Shown here in pieces: positions 29,512 through 39,282 of a DNA stretch of 64,000 bases. The position numbers and the translations under genes were made by a program. Source of the DNA: Perlucidibaca sp. (GTDB taxonomy: Bacteria > Pseudomonadota > Gammaproteobacteria > Pseudomonadales > Moraxellaceae); assembly GCA_023265995.1 (NCBI GenBank), contig JAHFSA010000003.1:124001-188000 (forward strand), in the 5' to 3' direction. The notes beneath the pieces were generated by a model. The model was not told where the DNA came from. It saw only the letters and a list, made by a program, of their open reading frames with translations, and did not search any database. Within the stretch, counting starts at the first letter, position 1, and each line of letters begins with the position of its first letter.

Positions 29512-31434
29512 TCAGAAATAGCGCAGCCAGGCCAGGCTGAATGTGCTCAGGGCCTGATCGCGCCATTCACGCCGGAATTCCAGACGCAGCGCCTGCTCGG
29601 GCAGACCGGGCAGCGGCATCTGCAGGCCGCTGCGCAGCTCGTGGCCCCAACCGGCATCCGGCCAGCGGTACAGGCTGCGCGTCTCGAGCAGCCAACGTGC
29701 GCCGCCCGGAGCCGCGCCCGACAGCAGGCTGATCGGTCCGGTGCAGCCGAGGCGGGCACCGCTGCCGATCTCCCAGCCCTTGTCTAGGCCGTGGCTGCCG
29801 CGCACGTCGCTGTGCGACTGGGCATGGCAGATGGCCTGGCCGGCAGGCACGGCAATGCCGCCGCCGCCCTCGAACACCGCCATGCCGTGATGACGGTCAT
29901 CGCCGGGACGATCGCCGAGGGCCTGGTCGACACCGAGACGCACCGACCACGACAGCGGCTGGCGCAGGGCGTTGGCCGGCGCCAGAGAGTCGATGGCGAC
30001 CACGCTGGCATCCTCTATGCCGAGGCCGGACTCGCTGACGCGCAGCGTGCCGCTGAGGAAGTCGATACGGGCGCCTTCGCGATAGCCGGCGCTGGCATCC
30101 AGCCAGTCGTGATAGGCCGGGCGGAAGTGCAGGGTGGCGTAGTTCTCGTCATCGCGGCCGAAGCCGAGGCCGATACGGCGCGTACCGTGACCGTTGGCGG
30201 GATCGACGGCCGGGCGCACGGGCTCGACGCGCTGATCAGGCACCGGCACCTGGCTGCGCAGGGTCAGCAGCCGGCGCAGGCGCGGCGGCGCCGTTTCACG
30301 CGAGACCTCGCGTGCGACATAGCGGCTGTAGAGGTCATCGTAGGCGGTTTCCAGCGCCTGGCCCTGCTGCGTCGGTGTCAGCGTGGCCAGCAGCGGACTG
30401 TCCGGGTCGTCCATGAGTGCCAGCGCGGTGCGGTTGGTGGCGTGGTCGTTGCGTGCCAGATCGGTCTGCTGGCGGGTGCCGCTGGCGGCGCGCCAGGTCA
30501 CGCGCTTGAGCAGGCCGGGCTGGGCGAGCACGGCGCGCAGGGTATCGGTGGGGATGGCATCGACCGGGAACTTGTCCTGCAGGCGCAGGCCGGGACGCGC
30601 CATCTCGATCAGGCCGAGCAGCTCGTAGGAACAGTTGCGCGAGAGGAAGTAGTAGGGCGCGGTGACCTCGCGCCACTCCCACTGGGTGAGCACGATGCGG
30701 TCGACCTCGGCCTGCTTGAGGTTGAGCTCGTACTCCCAGAGGTCACGGCTTTCCCAGTCGTTGTATTCCTTGACCTTCTCGTAATAGGGCAGCAGCGAGA
30801 AGGCGCCGGGATAGCCGCCGGTCAGGCCCTTGACGGCGAATTCCAGGCCGTTGCTGGTATTGGTCTGCGCCGAGTAGTTGATGGCGTAGGCGAGCAGGCG
30901 GGTGTCGTCGCTCTGCGTATGGGCATCCAGGCGCAGCAGGGTGTGGCCGAACATGGATGACGGGTTGTTCAGGTAGTCGCTGGCGAAGACCAGGGTGATC
31001 TGGGCGGTGTCCAGTGCCTGTAGCCAGGTCTGCAGGGCCGGGCAGTCGGCCTTGGGCCAGCCGGCGGCGACTGCTGGCAGCTGTTCCGCGAGCCAGCGCC
31101 GGCGGGCCGGAAAGCGGCAGGCCGGCTGTTCGTCGGGCTTGCCGGTCGGCACGGCGGCGAAGGCGGCGAGTTCGGCGCCGAGTTCGGCGGCGGCATCGTG
31201 GCTACCGTGGGCGGTGAGGAAGAAACCGGGCTTGCTGACGGCACTGGCGTAATGGCCGTCATCCGGCGTCGGGTCGCGCAGCAGGCGTTGCCAGTACGGG
31301 TTGGCGGCCAGCGAGACGAGGTCGCTGCCGTTGTCGGCGCGGGCGGCGGGCTGGATCAGGATGGCGGACAGCAGGGCCAGGCAGAGCGCCGGCAGCGGGA
31401 TATTGCGGATCATGCTCACGCGGGACGGCCCCAT
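29512..31434 (-). CDS. DUF4105 (Lnb N-terminal periplasmic domain) protein
   Basis: A 640-residue exported protein with an N-terminal signal sequence (LPALCLALLSAILIQPAARA). The central DUF4105 domain shows FASDYLNNPSSMFGHTLLRLD, GYPGAFSLLPYYEKVKEYNDWESRDLWEYEL and FLSRNCSYELLGLIE, whose His and Cys resemble a papain-like/NlpC-type arrangement. The C-terminal 250 residues look like outer-membrane beta strands. An alternative ATG at 31413 gives a tidier signal peptide. Its function in bacteria is not established, though an envelope or lipid role is likely. Confidence 0.85.
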   Translation of the reverse strand: MGPSRVSMIRNIPLPALCLALLSAILIQPAARADNGSDLVSLAANPYWQRLLRDPTPDDGHYASAVSKPGFFLTAHGSHDAAAELGAELAAFAAVPTGKPDEQPACRFPARRRWLAEQLPAVAAGWPKADCPALQTWLQALDTAQITLVFASDYLNNPSSMFGHTLLRLDAHTQSDDTRLLAYAINYSAQTNTSNGLEFAVKGLTGGYPGAFSLLPYYEKVKEYNDWESRDLWEYELNLKQAEVDRIVLTQWEWREVTAPYYFLSRNCSYELLGLIEMARPGLRLQDKFPVDAIPTDTLRAVLAQPGLLKRVTWRAASGTRQQTDLARNDHATNRTALALMDDPDSPLLATLTPTQQGQALETAYDDLYSRYVAREVSRETAPPRLRRLLTLRSQVPVPDQRVEPVRPAVDPANGHGTRRIGLGFGRDDENYATLHFRPAYHDWLDASAGYREGARIDFLSGTLRVSESGLGIEDASVVAIDSLAPANALRQPLSWSVRLGVDQALGDRPGDDRHHGMAVFEGGGGIAVPAGQAICHAQSHSDVRGSHGLDKGWEIGSGARLGCTGPISLLSGAAPGGARWLLETRSLYRWPDAGWGHELRSGLQMPLPGLPEQALRLEFRREWRDQALSTFSLAWLRYF

Positions 31435-31474
31435 CGGCAGATTTCCGTACGAGTCGGGGGAGGCAGAAAAGAAA

Positions 31475-31496
31475 GAGCCCTGCCTGGGCAGGGCTC
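31475..31496 (-). terminator. Terminator of the DUF3015 gene
   Basis: GAGCCCTGCC and GGCAGGGCTC form a perfect 10-base stem. On the minus strand it is followed by TTTCTTTTC. Confidence 0.82.
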
Positions 31497-31518
31497 CGTC
31501 CGGGTCCGGCGAGCCGGA

Positions 31519-31998
31519 TCAGGCCTTGACGTAACCAGCGAGCTGGGCGTCCTGGGCCATGACGGCATTGAGTGCGTCGAGCACCTGGCCGGCGGTTTCG
31601 TTCTGCGGCGCGAAGATCGTGCCGAAGTTGTCGCGCGCGGCCTGGAAGAAGGCCGGCTTGTCGGTCTGCGGAACGCCCATGAGATCAGCGAGCACGTTCA
31701 GGCTTTCGCCCTGGCCGACGGACATGTCGCGCGCCAGTTTTTCGATGTTGGAGCCGGTGTACATGGTCAGGCGGACACGGGAGGTGATGGCGCCGTTCTG
31801 CTGGCAACCCAGGGTGCCGGTGGAGATACCGAACGTCTGGTTGCCCAGGGTGCCGTTGGTGGTGGCGGCGAGAACCTTGGGCACTACGCCGGATTGGCCG
31901 GCCCAGAGGATGGTGCCGGCGCCGCAGCCGACATCGGGATCCGCGAAAGCGACAGCACTCATGCCGGACAGCAGCACAACAGCCAGAATCTTCTTCAT
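31519..31998 (-). CDS. DUF3015 domain periplasmic protein
   Basis: A 159-residue exported protein. The signal peptide is MKKILAVVLLSGMSAVAFA. The mature protein begins DPDVGCGAGTILWAGQSG and contains SGTSTGT-like GISTGTLGCQQN with paired cysteines, the DUF3015 pattern. The start at 31998 has a ribosome site, GAGGGTCAC. The family has no assigned function. The gene is divergent from htpG and has its own terminator. Confidence 0.85.
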   Translation of the reverse strand: MKKILAVVLLSGMSAVAFADPDVGCGAGTILWAGQSGVVPKVLAATTNGTLGNQTFGISTGTLGCQQNGAITSRVRLTMYTGSNIEKLARDMSVGQGESLNVLADLMGVPQTDKPAFFQAARDNFGTIFAPQNETAGQVLDALNAVMAQDAQLAGYVKA

Positions 31999-32118
31999 GA
32001 TGTGACCCTCTTGTTATAGATCGCCCCCTGTCCGCGAAGGCCAGGGATGGACCGAGTGTAGACGCTTTCCATCGCTACGGAACCCATCGGTCGCTCATTT
32101 TGGCGACGAATGGCAGGC

Positions 32119-32146
32119 CTTGAGTTTTCGCCTGCCGTCTCCATAT
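32119..32146 (+). promoter_or_regulatory. Candidate sigma32 (heat-shock) promoter of htpG
   Basis: CTTGAG (32119-32124), a 14-base spacer and CTCCATAT (32139-32146) match the sigma32 consensus CTTGAA-N13/15-CCCCATNT at all but two positions. It ends 53 bases before the htpG ATG, and htpG is a known sigma32 target in enterics. Confidence 0.65.
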
Positions 32147-32199
32147 CACTGTCAGGCCACTATGCCGTTTCAACTCGCCATTTCCGAAGGTGATCACCC

Positions 32200-34116
32200 A
32201 TGAGCACGACACAAGAAAATTCTCCTCAGCGCGAAACCATGGGCTTCCAGGCCGAGGTCTCCAAGCTGCTGCATCTGATGATCCATTCGCTCTACAGCAA
32301 CCCCGAGATCTTCCTGCGCGAGCTGGTGTCCAATGCCTCCGACGCCGCCGACAAGCTGCGCTTCGAGGCACTGTCGCAGCCCGAGCTGCTGGCCGACGAC
32401 CCCGAGCTCGGCATCTGGCTGGATGTCGACAGCGACGCCGGCACCATCACCCTGCGTGACAACGGCATCGGCATGAGCCGCGACGAGGTCGTGCACAACC
32501 TCGGCACCATCGCCCGCTCCGGCACCGCCGAGTTCCTCGGCAGCCTCAGCGGCGACGAGAAGAAGGATAGCCAGCTCATCGGCCAGTTCGGCGTCGGCTT
32601 CTATTCCGCCTTCGTCGTCGCTGACCGTGTCACGCTGGAAAGCCGCCGCGCCGGGCTGAGCGCCGGCGAGGGTGTGCGCTGGGAGTCGGAAGGCACCGGC
32701 GAATTCACCGTCGAGGCCGCCGAGCTGGCGCAGCGCGGCACCCGCATCACCCTGCATCTGCGCGACAGCGCCCGCGAGTTCGCCGACGCCTGGCGCCTGC
32801 GCGGCATCATCAACAAGTACGCCGAGCACATCGCGCTGCCGGTGCACCTGCGCCAGCCGGCGGAAGACAAGGAGGGCGCTGCCGAGGCCGGTGCCTACGA
32901 GGTCATCAACCAGGCCAGGGCGCTCTGGACCTGCCCGCGCAGCGAGATCAAGGATGACGAGTACCAGGCCTTCTACAAGCACATCGCCCACGACTTCGAG
33001 GATGCGCTGAGCTGGAGCCACAACAAGGTCGAGGGCAAGCTCGAATACACCTCGCTGCTCTATGTGCCGGGACGCGCGCCGTTCGACCTCTATCAGCGCG
33101 ATGGCGTGCGCGGCCTCAAGCTCTATGTGCAGCGCGTGTTCATCCGCGATGACGCCGAGCAGTTCCTGCCGCTCTACCTGCGCTTCATCAAGGGCGTGGT
33201 CGACTCCAACGACCTGCCGCTGAATGTCTCGCGCGAGCTGCTGCAGTCGTCCGAGATCATCGACAGCATGAAGTCGGCGCTGACCCGGCGCAGCCTCGAC
33301 ATGCTCGCCAAGCTGGCGGATGACGGCGAGGCCTATGCGAAGTTCTGGGCCGCCTTCGGCCAGGTGCTGAAGGAAGGTGTGGGCGAGGACTTTGCCAACA
33401 AGGACAAGGTGGCCAAACTGCTGCGCTTCGCCTCCAGCAGCCACGGCGAGGGTGCCGCCACGGTGGCGCTGGCCGATTATGTGGCGCGCTTCAGGGAAGG
33501 CCAGGACACCATCTATTACCTGACCGCCGACAACTACACCACGGCGCGCCAGAGCCCTCATCTGGAGATCTTCCGCAAGAAGGGCGTCGAGGTGCTGCTG
33601 CTCACCGACCGCATCGACGAGTGGATGATGAGCCATCTCACCGAGTTCGACGGCAGGAAGCTGCAGCACATCGGCAAGGGTGAGGTCGATCTCGCGAAAA
33701 TCGCGGTCGCCGAGGGCGAGAGTGCCGAGCCAGAGCTCAGCGAGGCGCAGTCGCAGCAGGCCGAGACCGTGGTCGCGCGTCTGCAGCAGGTGCTCGGCGA
33801 GCGCGTGAAGTCGGTGCGCATCACCAACCGCCTCAGCGAGTCGCCGACCTGCCTGGTGCTGGATGCCTTCGATCCCGGCTTCCAGATGCGTCAGCTCATG
33901 GAGGCGGCCGGCCAGAAGCTGCCGGAGGTAAAGCCGATACTCGAGATCAATCCGACGCACCGTCTGATCGACCGTCTCGCCAGCGAAAGCGACGAGGCCC
34001 GCTTCGCCGATCTTGCACAGGTTTTGCTCGATCAGGCCGCGCTGGCCGAGGGAGCCCAGCTGGAGGATCCGGCGGCTTATGTGCAGCGCGTGCAGCGACT
34101 GTTGCAGGGTCTTTGA
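32200..34116 (+). CDS. htpG: Molecular chaperone HtpG (Hsp90)
   Basis: Cytoplasmic ATP-dependent Hsp90, 638 residues, standard bacterial length. The N-terminal ATPase domain shows [31 protein letters not shown], and [15 protein letters not shown]. The middle domain contains [10 protein letters not shown] and [11 protein letters not shown]. The C-terminal dimerisation domain ends at [11 protein letters not shown] sigma32-like promoter lies upstream. gpsA follows on the same strand but has its own promoter. Confidence 0.98.
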   Translation: MSTTQENSPQRETMGFQAEVSKLLHLMIHSLYSNPEIFLRELVSNASDAADKLRFEALSQPELLADDPELGIWLDVDSDAGTITLRDNGIGMSRDEVVHNLGTIARSGTAEFLGSLSGDEKKDSQLIGQFGVGFYSAFVVADRVTLESRRAGLSAGEGVRWESEGTGEFTVEAAELAQRGTRITLHLRDSAREFADAWRLRGIINKYAEHIALPVHLRQPAEDKEGAAEAGAYEVINQARALWTCPRSEIKDDEYQAFYKHIAHDFEDALSWSHNKVEGKLEYTSLLYVPGRAPFDLYQRDGVRGLKLYVQRVFIRDDAEQFLPLYLRFIKGVVDSNDLPLNVSRELLQSSEIIDSMKSALTRRSLDMLAKLADDGEAYAKFWAAFGQVLKEGVGEDFANKDKVAKLLRFASSSHGEGAATVALADYVARFREGQDTIYYLTADNYTTARQSPHLEIFRKKGVEVLLLTDRIDEWMMSHLTEFDGRKLQHIGKGEVDLAKIAVAEGESAEPELSEAQSQQAETVVARLQQVLGERVKSVRITNRLSESPTCLVLDAFDPGFQMRQLMEAAGQKLPEVKPILEINPTHRLIDRLASESDEARFADLAQVLLDQAALAEGAQLEDPAAYVQRVQRLLQGL

Positions 34117-34178
34117 GCAATCGCGCCGGCGGGCCTGAAAACCCGCGGCGAGCAAGCCGGATCGTCCGACAGAATTCC

Positions 34179-34206
34179 TTGGCGCAGGGCAGGTGGCCGG
34201 TATAAT
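34179..34206 (+). promoter_or_regulatory. Predicted sigma70 promoter of gpsA
   Basis: TTGGCG at 34179-34184 and a perfect TATAAT at 34201-34206 are spaced 16 bases apart, 62 bases before the gpsA ATG. Confidence 0.6.
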
Positions 34207-34268
34207 CCGGTCACCTGTTTCCGGTTTCCCGGTGCTTTTTCCCGGCAGCGTCATCCAAGGAACTTCAC

Positions 34269-35297
34269 ATGCCTCAATTCAAGGTCGCGGTACTCGGTGG
34301 CGGCAGCTTCGGTACCGTGATTGCCAATCTCGCGGCCAGCAACGGTCATGCCACCACTCTCTGGTTGCGTGATCCGCAGCAGCTCGCCGACATGCGCGAG
34401 AGCCACGAGAACACCCGTTACCTGCCCGGTTTCGCCCTCAGCCCCGACCTGCAGTTCAGCGATGATCTGCTGGCCACGGTCGCCGCCGCCGATCTGATCT
34501 TCGTCTCCATTCCGAGCAAGGCCTTCCGCTCCGTGGTCAAGGCTGCCAAGCCGGCCTTCCGCCCCGAGCAGATGCTGGTCAGCACCACCAAGGGCATCGA
34601 GAAGGACAGCTTCGCGCTGATGAGCGAGATCCTGCACGAGGAGTCCGGGCTGGAGCGCATCGGCGTCATCAGCGGTCCCAACCTGGCCAAGGAAATCATG
34701 GCGCGCCAGCTCGCCGGCACCGTCATCGCCAGTCATGACGAAGACCTGCGCGATACTGTCCATGCCGTGCTGTCGTCGCCGTTCTTCCGCGTCTTCTCCA
34801 ACACCGATGTCTATGGCGTCGAACTCAGCGGCGCGCTCAAGAACATCTACGCCGTCGCCTCCGGCATGGCCGCTGCCCACAAGCTCGGCGAGAACGCCCG
34901 CGCCATGCTGCTGACCCGCTCGCTGGCGGAAATGAGCCGCTTCGCCGTGCATCTCGGCGCCAACCCGCTGACCTTCCTCGGCCTGGCCGGGGTAGGCGAC
35001 CTCATCGCCACCTGTTCATCCACGCTCAGCCGCAACTTCCAGGTCGGTCTCGCCATAGGCCAGGGCCAGACCCTGGAGGAGATCGTCGAGGAGCTGGAGC
35101 AGACAGCGGAAGGCATCAACACCATCCAGATGGTCAAGCACAAGGCCGACGAACTGGGCATACGCATGCCGCTGGTGAGCGGGCTTTATGAGATCATATT
35201 CAATGGCCGCAGCCTTTATGACGTGGTGCTGGCCATGATGCTGTCGAGCCAGAGCAGCGACGTCGAGTTTGTATTGCCCAAGCCGGGCGAGGACTGA
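34269..35297 (+). CDS. gpsA: Glycerol-3-phosphate dehydrogenase [NAD(P)+]
   Basis: Reduces dihydroxyacetone phosphate to sn-glycerol 3-phosphate for phospholipid synthesis. The 342 residues begin with the dinucleotide motif VLGGGSFGTVIANLAASNGH. STTKGIEKD, GPNLAKEIM and the catalytic Lys in GALKNIYAVASG are diagnostic. AGVGDLIATCSS is a C-terminal signature. The sixA gene starts one base after the stop, an order conserved in Acinetobacter-type genomes. Confidence 0.96.
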   Translation: MPQFKVAVLGGGSFGTVIANLAASNGHATTLWLRDPQQLADMRESHENTRYLPGFALSPDLQFSDDLLATVAAADLIFVSIPSKAFRSVVKAAKPAFRPEQMLVSTTKGIEKDSFALMSEILHEESGLERIGVISGPNLAKEIMARQLAGTVIASHDEDLRDTVHAVLSSPFFRVFSNTDVYGVELSGALKNIYAVASGMAAAHKLGENARAMLLTRSLAEMSRFAVHLGANPLTFLGLAGVGDLIATCSSTLSRNFQVGLAIGQGQTLEEIVEELEQTAEGINTIQMVKHKADELGIRMPLVSGLYEIIFNGRSLYDVVLAMMLSSQSSDVEFVLPKPGED

Positions 35298-35298
35298 C

Positions 35299-35817
35299 AT
35301 GCGCCTTTATCTGCTGCGTCATGCCGAAGCCGAAGCCGAGGCCCGCGAGGATGACCTGCGCGAGCTGACCGAGCTTGGCTGGGCACAGGCGCAGGCAGCG
35401 GCGGACTGGCTCTGCCAGCAGGTCAGCGGTCCCACGCGCCTGATCGCCAGCCCGCTCTGCCGCGCCCGCCAGACCGCGCGCGTGGTGCAGCAGACGCTGG
35501 GCCTGAAGGAAGTGGACATTCTCGAGGTGCTGTCGCCGGAGGGCGATCCGCTGCGCGCCGAACAGGCCATTTCGCTGATCATGCGCGAAAGCGTGGAAGA
35601 GCTGATCGTGGTCAGCCACATGCCGCTGATCGCGTCCTTGCAGAGCTGGCTGGAAGAGGGCCTGCTGACCACCGGCGAGCCGTTCTCGCTGGCCGAGATC
35701 CGGGTGATGGAAGCGGGTGTCTTCGCTCCTGGCCTGGGTGTGCGCTGCGGCGGCTTCGCGCCGGAAGAAACCAACAAGGCACTGGCCGACCTGCGGGCAC
35801 TGATCTCGCGGCTGTGA
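35299..35817 (+). CDS. sixA: Phosphohistidine phosphatase SixA
   Basis: Histidine-phosphatase of 172 residues. The catalytic RH motif is LLRHAEAE near residue 7, the second active-site His is in VVSHMPLI, and SPLCRARQTARVV is the conserved middle stretch. In E. coli SixA removes phosphate from histidine phosphotransfer proteins, including the nitrogen PTS protein NPr. The ATG at 35299 follows the gpsA stop directly, so the genes form one transcript. Confidence 0.9.
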   Translation: MRLYLLRHAEAEAEAREDDLRELTELGWAQAQAAADWLCQQVSGPTRLIASPLCRARQTARVVQQTLGLKEVDILEVLSPEGDPLRAEQAISLIMRESVEELIVVSHMPLIASLQSWLEEGLLTTGEPFSLAEIRVMEAGVFAPGLGVRCGGFAPEETNKALADLRALISRL

Positions 35818-35861
35818 CGTACGGCTGTAACTTGCTGTTGTAGCTGGCGGCGGCCTGCCGC

Positions 35862-36089
35862 TCAGTTCGAGGGCAGGTTGCTGGTGACGAAGCGGCGCAG
35901 GTTGATACCGCCAATGCTGCAGATGTTGGCCTGAATGCCGCGGTGCTCGAATTCCCGCTTCAGCTCCTGAATCAGGATGCGCTCGACCTCACCCTCGACA
36001 TCCGTCACCAGCTTGCCCAGCATGGCCGACAGCGAACCTCTGTGTTCGCGCACCAGCTCGTCCAGGTTGGTGATTTCAATCGTGATCAT
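35862..36089 (-). CDS. Small conserved-looking protein of unknown function
   Basis: A 75-residue acidic protein without signal peptide or membrane segment. MITIEITNLDELVREHRG begins with a short beta strand followed by amphipathic helices, and a late CSIGGINLRRFVTSN segment. A clear ribosome site (GGGAGCC) precedes the ATG. No family is recognised. It is convergent with sixA and divergent from the next small membrane protein. Confidence 0.6.
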   Translation of the reverse strand: MITIEITNLDELVREHRGSLSAMLGKLVTDVEGEVERILIQELKREFEHRGIQANICSIGGINLRRFVTSNLPSN

Positions 36090-36198
36090 GTCCGGCTCCC
36101 TTGGCGTCGCGGCATATTACCCAGCGCCATCACGGCTTGTATAGCCGGGCTTCCGCGCTACAATCGCGTCGTTTTCACGTCCTTCGAGTATTAAGAAC

Positions 36199-36492
36199 AT
36201 GCTGATTCTGCAGATGCTGGGTACCGCCATCCTGTCGAGCATCCTGACCCTGGCCATTCTGCGCTGGTGGCTGCGTCGCCAGGGCGCGCCGCTGTGGGAG
36301 CAGCAGATCGATGCGCTGCACGAGTCGATCGCGCGCACGGTGGAAGTGCGCGTCAAGCGCGCGGTCATCGAGAGCCTGTCGGAGACCCGTCAGGATGAAG
36401 AGCTGCGTGATACCACCTGGAAGGCCGCGCGTTCGGGCGGCGAGCTGCTCAACGAAGGCCTGCAGAATCTGCTCGGCCGCAAGCGCAAGTAA
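36199..36492 (+). CDS. Small membrane-anchored protein of unknown function
   Basis: A 97-residue protein with one N-terminal membrane helix (MLILQMLGTAILSSILTLAIL) followed by RWWLRR, which fixes the rest in the cytoplasm. The soluble part is helical and highly charged and ends in GRKRK. Reading is uninterrupted with normal codon use. No named family is recognised. The next gene is convergent and encodes an SCP2-like protein. Confidence 0.65.
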   Translation: MLILQMLGTAILSSILTLAILRWWLRRQGAPLWEQQIDALHESIARTVEVRVKRAVIESLSETRQDEELRDTTWKAARSGGELLNEGLQNLLGRKRK

Positions 36493-36527
36493 GAAAGAGG
36501 GAAGGGTGACGCCGGGCCCGATGCGGC

Positions 36528-37301
36528 TCAGCGTCGCCAGAAGCGGCTGGCCACCAGTGCCAGTCCCAGCCCCAGGCTGACCAGTCGCTGGCCGTCGAAC
36601 CAGGCCAGTCGTTCCGCCAGGTTCGCGCCCGGCAGCAAGGCCAGCAACAGCGCGGCCATGATCACCACCACCATGCCCATGTCCCAGCGCCTTTGCTGCT
36701 GCCAGGCCTGCTGCTGCTCGCGCCAGGTCTCCTGCTGCTGATCCAGGCTCTTGCGCAGGGCGCGGATCTCCTGCAGCGCCTCGCGCATCATGCCCGGCAT
36801 GGGCATGAGGTCGGATATCCAGCTCGGGTCGCTGCGGCGGATCTTCTGCCACAGTTCGGGCACGTTCAGATGCTGACGCAGCCAGCGCTGTGCCGATGTG
36901 CGCAGATTGAAGCCGTTGAGCAGGTCGGTCAGCCAGGCCACTTCGCTGCTGTCGCCCCAGATGCGGATGTTGCCGTTCTCGTCCAGCGCATGGCGGCCGG
37001 TCAGTGTCGACAGCAGGGTCAGCATGGGGCCGGTGACACGCACCTTGGCCGGGCCCGGCGTATCGCCGGAGAGCTCGATGCCTTCGCTGGTGAAATGCAT
37101 GTAGCACATCATGTGCGGGTTGACGGTCTTGATGCGCACGATCAGGCCGTTGTGCTCGCGCACCTGCTGGCGGGTCTCGGGATCGAGGTCGATGAAACTG
37201 TTGAGCAGGCTTTCGAGCATGCCCAGCCAGAGCTCCTGGGCCAGCGTGACAGGCTTGTGCGGGTGCTCCCGATCTTCTTCGAATTGTTCTTCTGACATCA
37301 T
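36528..37301 (-). CDS. SCP2/UbiJ-like domain protein with C-terminal membrane helix
   Basis: A 257-residue protein. Residues of about 20-140 resemble an SCP2 sterol-carrier domain (GLIVRIKTVNPHMMCYMHFTSEGIEL, AKVRVTGPMLTLLSTL). A Gln-rich helix (QQQETWREQQQAWQQQRR) leads to a membrane segment VVVIMAALLLALLPG near residue 215 and a second hydrophobic stretch at the end. Two adjacent ATG codons are possible starts. UbiJ-type proteins bind quinone precursors, but this protein is membrane-tailed and its ligand is unknown. Confidence 0.65.
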   Translation of the reverse strand: MMSEEQFEEDREHPHKPVTLAQELWLGMLESLLNSFIDLDPETRQQVREHNGLIVRIKTVNPHMMCYMHFTSEGIELSGDTPGPAKVRVTGPMLTLLSTLTGRHALDENGNIRIWGDSSEVAWLTDLLNGFNLRTSAQRWLRQHLNVPELWQKIRRSDPSWISDLMPMPGMMREALQEIRALRKSLDQQQETWREQQQAWQQQRRWDMGMVVVIMAALLLALLPGANLAERLAWFDGQRLVSLGLGLALVASRFWRR

Positions 37302-37468
37302 CGAAACGCCCTGCCTGGAGTCTCGCCCATGAAGCGGCGGAACACGGAATGGGCCATTCTAGCGTGCTGCCGAACTTCTACAATGGCCTTTCTGTGTATA
37401 CTCCGACGGGCTGTCTTGAGCGGCTTTTTCCCCTGTTTTACCCGTTATCTCGCCTTGCCGGATCAACC

Positions 37469-38710
37469 ATGGCATTGAACGACGTGCTGCTGGGCATCTA
37501 CCAGCGTCCGGACTTCTGGTCCTTCATCGCCATTCCCTTCGTGGCGGCCTTCGTCGGCTGGCTGACCAACTGGGTCGCCATCGAGATGACCTTCCGGCCG
37601 CTCGAATTCACCGGCATCCGGCTCGGCAGCCTCAGGCTCGGCTGGCAGGGCATCATTCCCGCCAAGGCCGGCAAGATGGCCGGCATCGTGGTCGACAACT
37701 CCCTGTCCCGGCTGGCGCCGCTGTCGGAAATGTTCCGGCAGATGGAGCCGGAGAAGATCGCCGAGCACATCACCCGCACCATCAACGCCGACATGGAAGA
37801 CTATGTCGACGAGATCATGAGCGAGCGCAACGAGGTGCTCTGGGAAAACGTGCCCATCATGGTCAAGAAGCGCGTCTATGCCCGGGCGCGCCGCCAGATC
37901 CCCGACATCATGGACAACATCGTCGACGACATGGCCGCCAACATCGAGGAGCTGGTCGATCTACGCGAGATGGTGGTGGGCATGATGCAGCGCAACACCA
38001 GGCTGCTGGTCTACATCTTCAAGCAAGTCGGCCATGCCGAGCTGTCCTTCGTGGTGCGCTCGGGGGCGTACCTGGGCTTTCTCTTCGGCCTCGTGCAAAT
38101 GGCCGTCTACTATTTACATCCGGAAAACTGGGTCATGCCGGTGTTCGGCTTCCTGGTCGGCTATGTCACCAACTGGCTGGCGCTGAACATCATCTTCCGG
38201 CCCGTCGAGCCGATCTGGATCGGCCCCTACTGCATCCACGGCCTGTTCATGCGCCGCAAGGACGAGGTCGCCGACCAGTTCTCCGCGGTCAGCACCCTGG
38301 AAATCGTCAACCTGCGCAATGTCATGGCGGAAGTGCTGACCGGCCCGCGTTCCTATCGCACCAAGGCCATCATCAAGCGCCACATGCGCCCGTTGCTGGA
38401 GTCCAGCGTGGTGCGCACGGCCATCCAGCTGACCATGGGCGCGGAAGGCTATGCCAGCCTCAAGAGCCGGGTGGCCGAGCGCGCCGTCACCATGTCGCTG
38501 GGTTCGGTGTCCGATCCTCGCTTCAGTCGCGAGCGCTCGGGTATCATTCGGGAGATTTTCCGCAAGCGCATGATGGAAATGAGCAACGCCGAGTTTCAGG
38601 AGCTGCTGCGTCCGGCCTTCAAGGAGGACGAGTGGGTGCTGATCCTGCTCGGCGCGGTGCTGGGCGGCATCGCCGGCGGCGTTCAGCTGCTCGCCATGCT
38701 GTCGTTTTGA
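37469..38710 (+). CDS. DUF445 family membrane protein
   Basis: A 413-residue inner-membrane protein. FVGWLTNWVAIEMTFRPLEF at the start and GYVTNWLALNIIFRPVEP in the middle are paired copies of the DUF445 signature. Hydrophobic segments flank these, and a helical soluble domain lies between. The C-terminus is LLGAVLGGIAGGVQLLAML. I chose the ATG at 37469 because it begins the conserved region; 40 extra upstream codons are open but not family-like. No function is established for the family. Confidence 0.85.
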   Translation: MALNDVLLGIYQRPDFWSFIAIPFVAAFVGWLTNWVAIEMTFRPLEFTGIRLGSLRLGWQGIIPAKAGKMAGIVVDNSLSRLAPLSEMFRQMEPEKIAEHITRTINADMEDYVDEIMSERNEVLWENVPIMVKKRVYARARRQIPDIMDNIVDDMAANIEELVDLREMVVGMMQRNTRLLVYIFKQVGHAELSFVVRSGAYLGFLFGLVQMAVYYLHPENWVMPVFGFLVGYVTNWLALNIIFRPVEPIWIGPYCIHGLFMRRKDEVADQFSAVSTLEIVNLRNVMAEVLTGPRSYRTKAIIKRHMRPLLESSVVRTAIQLTMGAEGYASLKSRVAERAVTMSLGSVSDPRFSRERSGIIREIFRKRMMEMSNAEFQELLRPAFKEDEWVLILLGAVLGGIAGGVQLLAMLSF

Positions 38711-38750
38711 GCGCACCCCTAGTCGAGCGTCCATTGTTGAGAGAAGTACC

Positions 38751-39146
38751 ATGACCGATACATCCAGCAGCAATCCTCGCGGCCGCCTGAAAATTGCGCC
38801 GGCCAAGGATCTGCGCAAGTACACCCAGCAGATCTGGCTGGCCGGCCTGGGCGCCTTTTCGCGTGCCGAGGAAGAGGGCGGCAAGCTCTTCGACAATCTG
38901 GTGAAGATTGGCGAGGAACTGGAGCACAAGACCGATACCACGGCGCACGATCTCAAGGACAAGGTCATCGAGAAGGCCTCGGACACGCGCGAGAAGGTCG
39001 AGCGCGCCATCGACGATCGCCTGTCGAGCACGCTGACCCGTCTCGGCATTCCCAGCCAGCGCGATTTCGAAGCGCTGAGCGAGCGCATGGACAACCTCAC
39101 GCGCGTCATCGAGCAGCTGGTGCAGCAGCTGGAGCGCAACCGCTGA
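38751..39146 (+). CDS. Phasin-family polyhydroxyalkanoate granule protein
   Basis: A 131-residue amphipathic, helical protein of the PhaI/PhaF phasin type. The family stretch is KYTQQIWLAGLGAFSRAEEEGGKLFDNLVKIGEELE, here near residues 24-60. The rest is a coiled coil of Lys, Glu and Leu heptads ending in VIEQLVQQLERNR. Phasins coat PHA granules. The hydratase, reductase and thiolase genes at 1498-5438 could supply precursors, but no PHA synthase is in the window. Ribosome site GAGAGAAG. Confidence 0.85.
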   Translation: MTDTSSSNPRGRLKIAPAKDLRKYTQQIWLAGLGAFSRAEEEGGKLFDNLVKIGEELEHKTDTTAHDLKDKVIEKASDTREKVERAIDDRLSSTLTRLGIPSQRDFEALSERMDNLTRVIEQLVQQLERNR

Positions 39147-39186
39147 GCACGGCGCCGGGGCGACACAAATTCGCTCCATTTCCGTG

Positions 39187-39215
39187 TTGACAGGTCCCGG
39201 GCGCGTCTCTAGAAT
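39187..39215 (+). promoter_or_regulatory. Promoter of tRNA-Gly
   Basis: A perfect TTGACA (39187-39192), 17-base spacer and TAGAAT (39210-39215), 67 bases before the tRNA. Confidence 0.75.
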
Positions 39216-39282
39216 TCGCGCCCACAACGTTGCTGTGACTGTTGCAGCTGCCCTGGCAGCTTCTGATGGAAACAGACATCGT

